A stretch of 7,865 bases of DNA from an uncultured Flavobacteriia bacterium. Its GTDB lineage: Bacteria; Bacteroidota; Bacteroidia; Flavobacteriales; Flavobacteriaceae. The stretch covers positions 1 through 7,865 of the forward strand of contig CAMLRV010000098.1 in NCBI GenBank assembly GCA_946482495.1. The letters are read 5' to 3'. Positions 1-7,353 of this stretch are shown piece by piece. A program made the position numbers and the translations under genes. Under the pieces are notes generated by a model. That model was given only the letters and a program-made list of their open reading frames with translations, did not search any database and had not been told where the DNA came from. The stretch's first letter is position 1. Every line of letters begins with the position of its first letter.

Positions 1-831
1 CAAATTAAAGTGCTTTCACAACAAAAGAAAATTTCAGAATTACAATCGCAGCGAAAAACGCTTATTTTATATTCTTCCGTTTTAGGTTTTTTTGGTGTAT
101 TACTTTCTTTATTTTTCTTCTTCAGAAAATACAAAATCAACAAACAAAACGAATTATTAAAGCAAGAATTACAAACCACAAATGCTGAAAACAAAGCCAA
201 TGAAAGTGAATTAAAAGCATTGAAAAGTCAGATGAATCCACATTTTATTTTTAACGCTTTAAATTCTATTCAGGAACAATTTATGTTTGGTGATAAATTA
301 GTGGCCAATGAACAGATGAGTAATTTTACCAATCTAACCAGACAAATTTTAGCCGTTTCAGGAAAAAAGAAAATTTCACTTGCTACTGAAGTGGATATTT
401 TAACCAAGTATTTAGAATTAGAAAAAATGCGTCTTGATTCCGATTTTAAATACCAAATTTCAGTTCATGAAAATATTGATGATGAATATATAGAATTGCC
501 TCCGATGCTGATACAGCCTTTTGTTGAAAACAGCATCAAACATGGTTTATTACATAAAATAGGAGAAAAAGAAATTTTAATTAATTTCAAATTAAACGAA
601 ATCGAAAACTATCTAATTTGTGTGATTGAAGACAACGGAATTGGCAGAAAAAAATCAGAAGAAATTAAATCAAAAAACAAACACAATTCGTTTTCAACGA
701 CTTCAATTGCACAACGCCTACAACTTTTAAATATCAATGAAAAAGAAGATGAAATTTTAAAATTTGAAGATTTAGTTGACGGTATTGGAGTTGGAATTGG
801 AACCCGAGTACATATTAAAATTTATTTATAA
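1..831 (+). CDS. LytS/YehU-type sensor histidine kinase, 5' end truncated by window edge
   Basis: This is the C-terminal part of a membrane sensor kinase that would autophosphorylate on histidine and pass the phosphate to a response regulator, typically of the LytTR class. The frame is open to the first base (reading Q-I-K before the GTG at 10), so that GTG is not the real start and the N-terminus lies outside. Numbering from the GTG, a single membrane helix sits at about residues 18-38, then a charged coiled coil at 39-72, then the His_kinase motif QMNPHFIFNALNSI with the phospho-acceptor His78. The ATP-binding part shows the N box (PPMLIQPFVENSIKHG, 164-179), the G1 box EDNGIG (207-212), and a final GTRVHIKIYL strand. 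In the Bacteroidota this architecture normally has TPR repeats before the membrane helix; that is expected here but not visible. No response regulator follows it. The family call is firm; the signal it senses is unknown. Confidence 0.93.
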   Translation, partial: QIKVLSQQKKISELQSQRKTLILYSSVLGFFGVLLSLFFFFRKYKINKQNELLKQELQTTNAENKANESELKALKSQMNPHFIFNALNSIQEQFMFGDKLVANEQMSNFTNLTRQILAVSGKKKISLATEVDILTKYLELEKMRLDSDFKYQISVHENIDDEYIELPPMLIQPFVENSIKHGLLHKIGEKEILINFKLNEIENYLICVIEDNGIGRKKSEEIKSKNKHNSFSTTSIAQRLQLLNINEKEDEILKFEDLVDGIGVGIGTRVHIKIYL

Positions 832-847
832 TTTTTTAAGTTTAAAG

Positions 848-877
848 TTTGTAGTTCAGGTTGAATAGTTAATTTTG
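848..877 (+). promoter_or_regulatory. Bacteroidota-type promoter for the methyltransferase/glycosyltransferase genes
   Basis: TTTG at 848-851 is followed after 18 bases by TAATTTTG at 870-877. This fits the primary sigma factor consensus of Bacteroidota, a TTTG or TTG box at about -33 and TAnnTTTG at about -7. The spacing suggests transcription starting near 884, leaving a leader of about 20 bases before the ATG at 905. It lies in the 73-bp gap after the kinase gene, which suggests the downstream genes are transcribed independently of the kinase. The match is by eye and untested. Confidence 0.6.
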
Positions 878-904
878 TGAAATCAATTTGCAAACCAATT
901 TTCA

Positions 905-1432
905 ATGTACGAAAAAACATATCCGAGTAAGCGTTTTAATATTACTTTAGAATTTCTAAAAAAACACATTTCCACTTCAGAAACTATTTTCGATTTAGGT
1001 GTTCCTAATCCGTTTTCGAAAATTATGTTAGAAAACAACTATAACGTTATCAATACGAAAGGTGAAGATTTAGACAATAATCAAGATGCATTACGAACTG
1101 AAAATTACGATGTATTTACAGGTTTTGAAATTTTCGAACATTTATTAAATCCTTATACGGTTTTAGAAAACGTAAAATGTGATAAAGTTTTAATTTCGAT
1201 ACCTTTACGTTTATGGTTTTCTTCAGCATACAGGAGTAAAACCGACAAATGGGATCGTCATTATCATGAATTTGAAGATTGGCAATTGGATTGGTTATTG
1301 GAAAAAACAGGTTTCAAAATTGTGGATCGTGTAAAATTTACACATCCCGTTAAAAAGTTTGGTTTCCGTCCGTTTTTAAGATGGTTTACACCGAGATATT
1401 ATTTGGTTTACGCTGTTAGAGAAAATAGATAA
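905..1432 (+). CDS. Small class I SAM-dependent methyltransferase-like protein
   Basis: The 175-residue protein resembles the Methyltransf_11/23 type of Rossmann-fold methyltransferase, which moves a methyl group from S-adenosylmethionine to a small molecule, lipid or sugar. What supports this is the order of motifs: FDLGVPNPFS (29-38) at the position of motif I, an acidic stretch GEDLD (53-57) near the end of strand 2, YDVFTGFEIFEHLLNP (68-83) resembling the usual D-x-x-x-x-x-x-x-E-H segment, LISIP (96-100) for strand 5 and HEFEDWQLDWLLEKTGFKIV (121-140), a typical strand 5 to 6 region. Motif I lacks the usual GxGxG, so cofactor binding is not certain. There is no signal peptide or membrane helix, so it should be cytoplasmic. 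It lies 30 bp before a glycosyltransferase and probably shares its transcript and substrate pathway. The ATG at 905 follows a fitting promoter; no Shine-Dalgarno site is seen, as is normal in this phylum. Confidence 0.8.
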   Translation: MYEKTYPSKRFNITLEFLKKHISTSETIFDLGVPNPFSKIMLENNYNVINTKGEDLDNNQDALRTENYDVFTGFEIFEHLLNPYTVLENVKCDKVLISIPLRLWFSSAYRSKTDKWDRHYHEFEDWQLDWLLEKTGFKIVDRVKFTHPVKKFGFRPFLRWFTPRYYLVYAVRENR

Positions 1433-1462
1433 TAGAGTAAAGAAAATAGACTTTTATTTTAT

Positions 1463-2311
1463 ATGAAATACTACATTATCATTCCGGCATATAACGAAGA
1501 AGCTTTTATGGCTATCACGTTACAATCGTTGGTAGAACAAACTGTTTTACCATCAAAAATTGTTGTGGTGAATGATAATTCTACAGATAAAACTGCTGAA
1601 ATTGTATCTTCTTTTTCAGAAAAATTTCCATTCATTTCTTTAGTAAATAAAAAATCTGACGCCATTCATTTGCCTGGAAGTAAAGTCATTCAAGCTTTTC
1701 ATGAAGGAGAAAAGCACATTGATGACAACTACGACCTTATCGTAAAAATTGATGCTGATTTAATTTTTCCGAATAATTATTTCGAAACTATTATCAAACA
1801 TTTCCAATCGGATGTAACAATCGGAATGGCTGGTGGATTTTGTTATATTGAGAAAAATGGCGATTGGGTGTTGGAAAACTTAACGGATAAAGATCATATT
1901 CGCGGGGCGCTAAAAGCCTACAGAAAAGAAACGTACAAACAAATTGGGGGTTTAAAACCAGCAATGGGTTGGGACACGGTAGACGAATTATTATGTAAAT
2001 TCTACAATTGGAAAGTGGTTACCGATGAAAGTTTACATGTAAAACACTTAAAACCAACTGGCGCGAGTTATAACAAAGCGGCGCGTTACAAACAAGGTGA
2101 AGCGTTTTACAGTTTAGGTTATGGATTTTTCATTACCACTATTGCTTCTTTAAAATTAGCCAGTAGAAAAGGAAAACCATTATTATTCATTGATTATATT
2201 ATGGGATTTTGGAAAGCCAAATCATCAGGAAAACCATTATTTGTGACTTCTGAGCAAGCCAAATGGATTCGAAAATATCGTTGGAAAAAAATGAAAGAAA
2301 AGTTGTTTTAA
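1463..2311 (+). CDS. Family 2 (GT-A) glycosyltransferase
   Basis: This 282-residue protein is a GT2-type transferase that should move a sugar from a nucleotide-sugar donor to an acceptor at the inner face of the cytoplasmic membrane. The N-terminus begins directly with the strand IIIPAYNEE (5-13), followed by VVVNDNSTDKT (34-44), which binds the nucleotide, and the metal-binding DxD as IDADL (96-100). GWDTVDE (169-175) is in the place where GT2 enzymes carry the acidic catalytic base. A hydrophobic stretch around 219-230 and a very basic C-terminus (KYRWKKMKEK, about 271-280) may lie against the membrane, but there is no clear membrane anchor. It follows the methyltransferase gene by 30 bp and probably shares its transcript. 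The acceptor is unknown; an envelope lipid or surface glycan is the likeliest guess given the lipid transporter genes that follow. Confidence 0.93.
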   Translation: MKYYIIIPAYNEEAFMAITLQSLVEQTVLPSKIVVVNDNSTDKTAEIVSSFSEKFPFISLVNKKSDAIHLPGSKVIQAFHEGEKHIDDNYDLIVKIDADLIFPNNYFETIIKHFQSDVTIGMAGGFCYIEKNGDWVLENLTDKDHIRGALKAYRKETYKQIGGLKPAMGWDTVDELLCKFYNWKVVTDESLHVKHLKPTGASYNKAARYKQGEAFYSLGYGFFITTIASLKLASRKGKPLLFIDYIMGFWKAKSSGKPLFVTSEQAKWIRKYRWKKMKEKLF

Positions 2312-2342
2312 ACTTTTAAAGCAAAATTTCAACAAAATATAG

Positions 2343-2350
2343 TATTTTTA
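2343..2350 (+). promoter_or_regulatory. Weak candidate -7 box upstream of the mlaE-like gene
   Basis: TATTTTTA at 2343-2350, followed by C, resembles the TAnnTTTG -7 box with the final G replaced by A, and lies about 35 bases before the permease ATG in the 74-bp gap after the glycosyltransferase gene. No TTG-type -33 box stands at the right distance upstream; only T-rich sequence is found at about 2314-2317. The two transporter genes could therefore have their own weak promoter or simply be read through from the upstream genes. Confidence 0.22.
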
Positions 2351-2385
2351 CTTCACACAATAATCTAAAAACAGAACGTAAACAA

Positions 2386-3132
2386 ATGATGTTAATTAGA
2401 TATTTATCGCAAATTGGTCGATATTTCATTATGTTGAAAGACGTTTTCAATCGTCCAGTAAAATGGAGCGTAATGAAACAACTTATATTTAAAGAAATTG
2501 ACGATTTAATTATTGATTCACTTGGTATCGTTTGCTTCATCTCGTTTTTCGTTGGTGGAGTTGTGGCCATTCAAACGGCATTAAATCTTACCAATCCATT
2601 AATTCCAAAATATTTAATTGGTTTTGCTACGCGTCAAAGTATCGTTTTAGAGTTTGCACCAACCTTTATTTCTATCATTATGGCTGGAAAAATGGGTTCA
2701 TTTATTACTTCTAGTATTGGCTCTATGCGTGTTACAGAACAAATTGAAGCCTTGGAAGTTATGGGTGTAAATGCCTTAAATTATTTGGTTTTCCCAAAAA
2801 TGATTGCCACATTATTATATCCATTCGTAATTGGAATTGCCATGTTTTTAGGAATATTTGGTGGTTATTTAGCGGGAGTTTATGGTGGTTTCACAACAAG
2901 TCCAGAATTTATAGTCGGAATTCAAAACGACTTTATTCCTTTTCATATTGCCTATGCTTTCATTAAAACTTTAGTATTCGCCTTTTTATTATCCACAATT
3001 CCTTCATTTCATGGTTTCTACATGAAAGGTGGTGCCTTGGAAGTAGGTAAAGCAAGTACCGTTTCGTTTGTTTGGACATCTGTAGTAATCATTTTGATGA
3101 ATTATATTTTAACACAATTACTTTTAAGCTAA
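2386..3132 (+). CDS. mlaE: MlaE-type ABC transporter permease (phospholipid trafficking)
   Basis: The 248-residue integral membrane protein belongs to the MlaE/Ttg2B family, the inner-membrane permease of MCE transporters that move phospholipids between the inner and outer membranes. Family hallmarks are FVGGVVAIQT (55-64), the long conserved block from EFAP (89-92) through AGKMGSF (100-106) to GSMRVTEQIEALEVMGVN (112-129), and YLVFPKMIA (133-141). The block 109-129 corresponds to the cytoplasmic coupling region that contacts the ATPase. Hydrophobic segments lie at about 45-65, 85-102, 138-165, 188-205 and 226-247, and the length is normal for the family. The start is an ATG-ATG doublet; either may be used. 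The stop TAA overlaps the ATG of the ATPase gene (TAATG), which points to translational coupling. A periplasmic MCE-domain partner (MlaD) is required by analogy with E. coli but is not in this window. Confidence 0.94.
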   Translation: MMLIRYLSQIGRYFIMLKDVFNRPVKWSVMKQLIFKEIDDLIIDSLGIVCFISFFVGGVVAIQTALNLTNPLIPKYLIGFATRQSIVLEFAPTFISIIMAGKMGSFITSSIGSMRVTEQIEALEVMGVNALNYLVFPKMIATLLYPFVIGIAMFLGIFGGYLAGVYGGFTTSPEFIVGIQNDFIPFHIAYAFIKTLVFAFLLSTIPSFHGFYMKGGALEVGKASTVSFVWTSVVIILMNYILTQLLLS

Positions 3133-3899
3133 TGATTGAGGTACATAATATTCAGAAAAGTTTTGGAGACCAAATGGTTTTAAAAGGAATTTCAACTCAA
3201 TTTGAAGCTGGAAAAACAAGCTTAGTAATTGGTCAGAGTGGCTCAGGAAAAACGGTTTTCATCAAATCTTTATTAGGTGTGCATCATATTGATAACGGGC
3301 ATATTTCTTTTGACGGAAGAATTTATGAAGAAATGAATAAAGATGAAAAACGAGATATTCGTACAGAAATCGGAATGGTTTTTCAAGGAAGTGCTTTATT
3401 TGACAGTATGACTGTGGAAGAAAACATCGGATTTCCATTAAAAATGTTTACCAATAAATCGGCTGCAGAAGTTAAAGAACGTGTTAATTTTGTGATTGAC
3501 AGAGTCAAACTAATTAATGCTAATCATAAAAAACCATCTGAAATTTCTGGTGGTATGCAAAAACGTGTAGCCATCGCTAGAGCAATTGTAAACAACCCAA
3601 AATATTTATTTTGTGATGAACCTAACTCGGGTTTAGATCCAAAAACAGCTATTGTAATTGACAATCTAATTCAGGAAATTACCAAAGAATACAACATCAC
3701 AACCGTTATTAATACCCACGACATGAATTCCGTTATGGAAATTGGCGAAAAAATCGTTTTCCTTAAAAATGGTTTGTTAGAATGGGAAGGCACTAACAAA
3801 GAAATCTTTAGAACCGATAATGAAGCCGTTACCGATTTTGTATATTCTAGTGAATTATTTAAACGTGTTAGAAAAATGTATCTAGAAGATGATAAATAA
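3132..3899 (+). CDS. mlaF: MlaF-type ABC transporter ATP-binding protein
   Basis: This 255-residue cytoplasmic ATPase drives the MlaE-type permease encoded just before it. Motifs in order are Walker A GQSGSGKT (34-41), the Q loop MVFQGSALFDSMTVEENI (82-99, Gln85) with the GSALFDSMTV sequence typical of the MlaF group, the signature ISGGMQKR (138-145), Walker B YLFCDEPNSGLDP (158-170, Asp162 and catalytic Glu163), and the H loop NTHDM (194-198, His196). The residue after DEP is Asn where most relatives have Thr. The start used here is the ATG at 3132, which overlaps the permease stop as TAATG and begins with MIEVHNIQKSFG, the usual first strand. An in-frame start at 3072 lies inside the permease gene and would add 20 residues unrelated to the fold, so it was not chosen. 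The gene ends one base before the convergent surface-protein gene. Confidence 0.95.
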   Translation: MIEVHNIQKSFGDQMVLKGISTQFEAGKTSLVIGQSGSGKTVFIKSLLGVHHIDNGHISFDGRIYEEMNKDEKRDIRTEIGMVFQGSALFDSMTVEENIGFPLKMFTNKSAAEVKERVNFVIDRVKLINANHKKPSEISGGMQKRVAIARAIVNNPKYLFCDEPNSGLDPKTAIVIDNLIQEITKEYNITTVINTHDMNSVMEIGEKIVFLKNGLLEWEGTNKEIFRTDNEAVTDFVYSSELFKRVRKMYLEDDK

Positions 3900-3905
3900 T
3901 TTATC
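3891..3905. terminator. Short inverted repeat across the convergent stop codons
   Basis: GATAAA (3891-3896) and TTTATC (3900-3905) form a perfect six-base inverted repeat separated by TAA, which is the stop codon of the ATPase gene; the second arm contains the stop codon of the opposing gene. It is the only dyad I see at this junction and could act as a weak bidirectional 3' structure. It is short, A/T-rich with only one G-C pair per stem, and may be a by-product of Asp-Lys-stop coding opposite Val-Arg-stop. Confidence 0.25.
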
Positions 3906-6900
3906 TCACTACATAAATCCAACCTGTTTTTGATTCTCTTTCGCTGTTAAAATTTAACACATAAAAGTAAGTTGCGTCTGGCAAAATATTACCATTATTG
4001 GCTTGACCATACCATTCTTTTGTATAGCCATTTTCTTTAGAATAGACTTCTCTTCCGTATCGATTAAAAATCTTAATAGATTTCACATCAAAAGCAGACA
4101 AATCGAAGTTATCGTTTAGTCCATCATCATTAGGAGAAATTCCGTTTTGAATTTGGCAAGCAATTGTAGTTATGTTAATACCGTTAGAAAGTTCACATAT
4201 GTTCTTTTGGATTGTAAAGGTGTAATTTCCTTCATCACCGGCTTGAATCTGGATAGAATTTGAAGAACTACTAAATCCATTTGGCCCTATCCAATCAAAA
4301 GTTAAAGTGGAATCAAAACTTCCTTCAAACGGAATGGCAGTAAGTGTTTTTACATTGTTTTCACAAGTTTCACTAATATAAAAATCAGGTAAAGCAATGA
4401 CATCAATTGCAAAATTATATGGATCTGAATTACAACCATTATCACTAACAATTAAACTATATTGTCCATTCGAAGTAAGCTGCAAATTGTTAAGTTGTAA
4501 TATACTGCTTGTTGACGAAAAACCATTTGGACCAGTCCATTGATAGTTAAAATTAAGATTCGCCAGCCCAGGATTAATACTTAAATCTTCATCTTTACAA
4601 ACAGAATAAGTAGTTGGCAAAGCGCCAATTATAGGCTTTTCGTTTAAATTTATAGTGATGATTGCTTCATCTGTGGCTCCACAAAAACCATTTACAATAT
4701 ATTTAAATTTAAATACACCATAATTAACAGTTGTAACATCCCAAGTTCCATTAATAAGTAAACCGTTTGAAGTTGTAATTTCTTCCCAAGTTCCATTCAA
4801 ATCAAATGTTCCCGAAAGCAATGAATACAAATTAATTGCACTTTGAGCACCACAAAAATTCATAGTCCTATCTAAACCTGCTTGAGGATTCGCTTGAGAC
4901 GAAATCACATAGGACATCACACTATTTAAACATGAAGTAGGATTTCCAACATGAGTGATTCTTAAATAGTATGTTCCATTGTGAGCAGCATACAAAAACG
5001 GGTTAAAAGTTAAGACATTGGTGTTACTTAAAATATTTGTTGGATTGCCATCTTTCCACCATTCGTATTGTAAGAAACTAAAATTATTAGCAGTTAAATT
5101 CGAAACTTGATTTTCGCATAAATTGGGAGTAATTTGAATTGAAAAACCAGTATTAATTTGAAGCAATTGATTTAAAATATTCCCACAAGAATCTTCAATT
5201 TGAAAATTATATGTTGCTGGTTGTAAATTAGTAAAAACATTATTTGAACCGTTATCAACTAGAAATGGCTGTCCGTTTTTTAACGTAATTCTATAAATTA
5301 ATTGCCCAATTCCACTTGCATTTAATTGAACTATTGATAAATTATTCCCACAGCTTAAAATCTCATGATCTAGAAGTTTTGGTTGTCCTGATATTTCAAA
5401 TTCATATATAGGTTTTACACATTGTTCTAAACTTATTGTTTTATATGCTTTTAATATTCTAAATTTTCCAGTAAAATTCAAATTGAGATTCCATACAACA
5501 TGATTAATTTGAAAGAAATTACTAGAATTAATCTGATTATTAACAATTACATTTCCCGTAACTGGATGTTCCCAATTTCCTGTTGTTGGATTAAATTTTT
5601 GAAGTCCATAAACGGCCTGATAATTACCGTTTCCTTGATAATTAAATTTCAAATTAAAAGAACTACAAAACTGTTGAATCTCTGCAACAGTATTTCCTAA
5701 ATTAAAACTATCCACATTAACAACATTAGTTTGAACATTACCACATGCAGAAGTCATTTGAATAGTATAACTCCCAACAGGCACATTTGATAAAACAAAA
5801 TATGTATTAGCAACAACAGTAACGGTATAGGGCAGAGGAAATGCAAAGTTACTAGGTGCATCAACAACCATTACACTACTAATATTTGCTGCACTATAGT
5901 AAACATATACAGAACCTCTACCTATTTCACATTCAGGATATTGAATTGCAGTGATAACAGCTGGTTGTCCTGGCCCAATAATTATATTTTTTATATGTAA
6001 AACACCACAAGAATCTGTAATATGAAATATATAACTACCTTGAGGTAAACTACTAATAAACCAACTAAAACCATTATTAAAAATTAAACTTGAAAAATCT
6101 GTTGGTAAACTACCTTGGTATGTTGCTGGAGCAGAAATTAATGTCACATTTTGCATGGTAACATCGTATAATATTTCATCAATTGAAAACGAAAGACCTC
6201 CGCAACCATTTGTTGAAACAGAACTCACTATTGGAATTTCAATATCTTGAATTTGAAAACTCACTGAATGCGTTTTTCCACATGCATCAGTTATTTTAAT
6301 AGTATAATTTCCAAATATTACGTTTAATACTGTTTCTACATTAGAATATGGTCCCGGAAATCCAGGATTTAAAGCTACAGGATCAAATCCGGGTGGAGCA
6401 CTTAGAAATTCAATTGTATAAGGAAAAATTGCATTTACTGTAGAAATTTTAATTTTCGGCGTACAACCTTCTAAAGTAAAAACCGAGAAACTGAAAGTTT
6501 TATTTATATAATTATTGACATTTTGTATAGTAATTCCGCAACCGTCTGTTATACTAACATCATAAAAATAATTCCCGTCAAACCTTGGGATGGTTTGTTC
6601 AATTCCTTGATTGGTATAACTTGTTAGCGTTTGTGTATAAGTTAATACGGGTGCATTATTTGGCGGATACACTTTAATTTCAACATTTAAAGGATATTTG
6701 ATTGTTGGATTCGAGTAATTTGTAACAACTTCAAGATTTAATGTACTACAAGTTAAATCCGTTTCTTGAATTCCATAAATTAATACTGGCGTATAACTTT
6801 GTGTTAGTGTAAAACTATTCACGACAGCATTTCCACAGGTATCAAAAACCCTAATACTGTAATTCCCAACAGGTAAATTATTAAAAACATTTGTACTTTG

Positions 6901-7353
6901 AACAGGCGTAGTTACTGGTCCAGTTAACAATTCATAACTAACCGCAGTTCCGGAAGTTACATTTACAGTTAAGGCACCATCATTTCCACATTTTACTTTC
7001 TGATCTGTGATAAAAAATGTCAAATTTTGTATTTGATTGGCGATAGAAACATCTTTTTGTTGCGTATTGGAATCGGCACCTAAAGTTTGGGTAGCAATCA
7101 CTCTATAATTTCCTGCAGTTAAGCCTGATACTGATGAGTTTGTGGTGTTTACAATAGGTGTAGTAACATTAGGTAATAAATAAACACTATAAGCAACAAT
7201 TGAACCAGCTGTTGTATTTGTTACTGAAAAAGAAAGCGCTCCATTACCTGAACAAGTTTCATTTGTAGGAGTAACTTGTAAATTAAAATTTGATAATTGA
7301 GAAAATCCAAATTGAAAAAAATGGAAAAAAAGTATTAGGTATGCCTTCTTCAT
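3901..7353 (-). CDS. Secreted multi-domain surface protein with T9SS type B sorting domain (SprB-like adhesin)
   Basis: The 1150-residue protein should cross the inner membrane by Sec and the outer membrane by the type IX secretion system and then stay on the surface or be released. Residues 1-18 are a signal peptide (MKK, hydrophobic core, GFS before Gln19). Residues about 20-735 hold eight related beads of 75-105 residues, most ending in a strand like GNYSIRVFDTCG; this closing motif occurs as DTCG, DGCG, DACG, DSCG, SACG and DSCG at 171, 270, 356, 447, 535 and 721. Residues about 740-1066 are four Ig/PKD-like modules, two sharing GPNGFSS (941 and 1023). The last about 80 residues are the gliding-motility-associated C-terminal domain (CHU_C/TIGR04131): ISPNDDGLNDNF (1072-1083), KIFNRYGREVY (1094-1104), LPDATYFYVL (1124-1133), GWIYVVR at the end. 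No enzymatic motif was found, so an adhesin or surface-filament role is likely. It is far shorter than SprB of F. johnsoniae. The ATG start fits the signal peptide directly. Confidence 0.93.
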   Translation of the reverse strand: MKKAYLILFFHFFQFGFSQLSNFNLQVTPTNETCSGNGALSFSVTNTTAGSIVAYSVYLLPNVTTPIVNTTNSSVSGLTAGNYRVIATQTLGADSNTQQKDVSIANQIQNLTFFITDQKVKCGNDGALTVNVTSGTAVSYELLTGPVTTPVQSTNVFNNLPVGNYSIRVFDTCGNAVVNSFTLTQSYTPVLIYGIQETDLTCSTLNLEVVTNYSNPTIKYPLNVEIKVYPPNNAPVLTYTQTLTSYTNQGIEQTIPRFDGNYFYDVSITDGCGITIQNVNNYINKTFSFSVFTLEGCTPKIKISTVNAIFPYTIEFLSAPPGFDPVALNPGFPGPYSNVETVLNVIFGNYTIKITDACGKTHSVSFQIQDIEIPIVSSVSTNGCGGLSFSIDEILYDVTMQNVTLISAPATYQGSLPTDFSSLIFNNGFSWFISSLPQGSYIFHITDSCGVLHIKNIIIGPGQPAVITAIQYPECEIGRGSVYVYYSAANISSVMVVDAPSNFAFPLPYTVTVVANTYFVLSNVPVGSYTIQMTSACGNVQTNVVNVDSFNLGNTVAEIQQFCSSFNLKFNYQGNGNYQAVYGLQKFNPTTGNWEHPVTGNVIVNNQINSSNFFQINHVVWNLNLNFTGKFRILKAYKTISLEQCVKPIYEFEISGQPKLLDHEILSCGNNLSIVQLNASGIGQLIYRITLKNGQPFLVDNGSNNVFTNLQPATYNFQIEDSCGNILNQLLQINTGFSIQITPNLCENQVSNLTANNFSFLQYEWWKDGNPTNILSNTNVLTFNPFLYAAHNGTYYLRITHVGNPTSCLNSVMSYVISSQANPQAGLDRTMNFCGAQSAINLYSLLSGTFDLNGTWEEITTSNGLLINGTWDVTTVNYGVFKFKYIVNGFCGATDEAIITINLNEKPIIGALPTTYSVCKDEDLSINPGLANLNFNYQWTGPNGFSSTSSILQLNNLQLTSNGQYSLIVSDNGCNSDPYNFAIDVIALPDFYISETCENNVKTLTAIPFEGSFDSTLTFDWIGPNGFSSSSNSIQIQAGDEGNYTFTIQKNICELSNGINITTIACQIQNGISPNDDGLNDNFDLSAFDVKSIKIFNRYGREVYSKENGYTKEWYGQANNGNILPDATYFYVLNFNSERESKTGWIYVVR
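5149..7296 (-). repeat. SprB-like protein repeat region of the surface protein (about eight beads)
   Basis: This part encodes residues 20-735. Each bead opens with a strand ending in a cysteine (C34, C122, C202, C297, C384, C475, C563, C668) followed by a hydrophobic strand, then an N-x-P-x-G-x-Y type turn and a closing strand with a second cysteine, usually in D-x-C-G. The beads are diverged at the DNA level, so they are old duplications and not a recent expansion. Bead 1 lacks the closing cysteine, and bead 7 (about 555-660) is longer and closes with EQC (C645) in place of the D-x-C-G motif. Bead boundaries are approximate. Confidence 0.75.

Noticed and set aside
1471..1665. 64-codon open frame on the minus strand
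   Set aside because: Lies wholly inside the well-supported glycosyltransferase gene and covers its conserved N-terminal motifs; no recognisable protein features.
2316..2570. 84-codon open frame on the minus strand
   Set aside because: Overlaps the start of the MlaE-type permease on the opposite strand; the translation has no domain-like pattern.
2532..2714. 60-codon open frame on the plus strand
   Set aside because: Out-of-frame shadow inside the conserved core of the permease.
3072..3131. In-frame upstream extension of the ATPase to an ATG at 3072
   Set aside because: Falls inside the permease coding region and adds 20 residues not fitting the ATPase fold; the TAATG start at 3132 is far better.
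3671..3922. 83-codon open frame on the minus strand across the convergent junction
   Set aside because: Antisense to the ATPase H-loop region and out of frame with the surface-protein gene; no features.
5500..5700. 66-codon open frame on the plus strand
   Set aside because: Antisense to the surface-protein gene, with a low-complexity Ile/Asn/Lys-rich translation.
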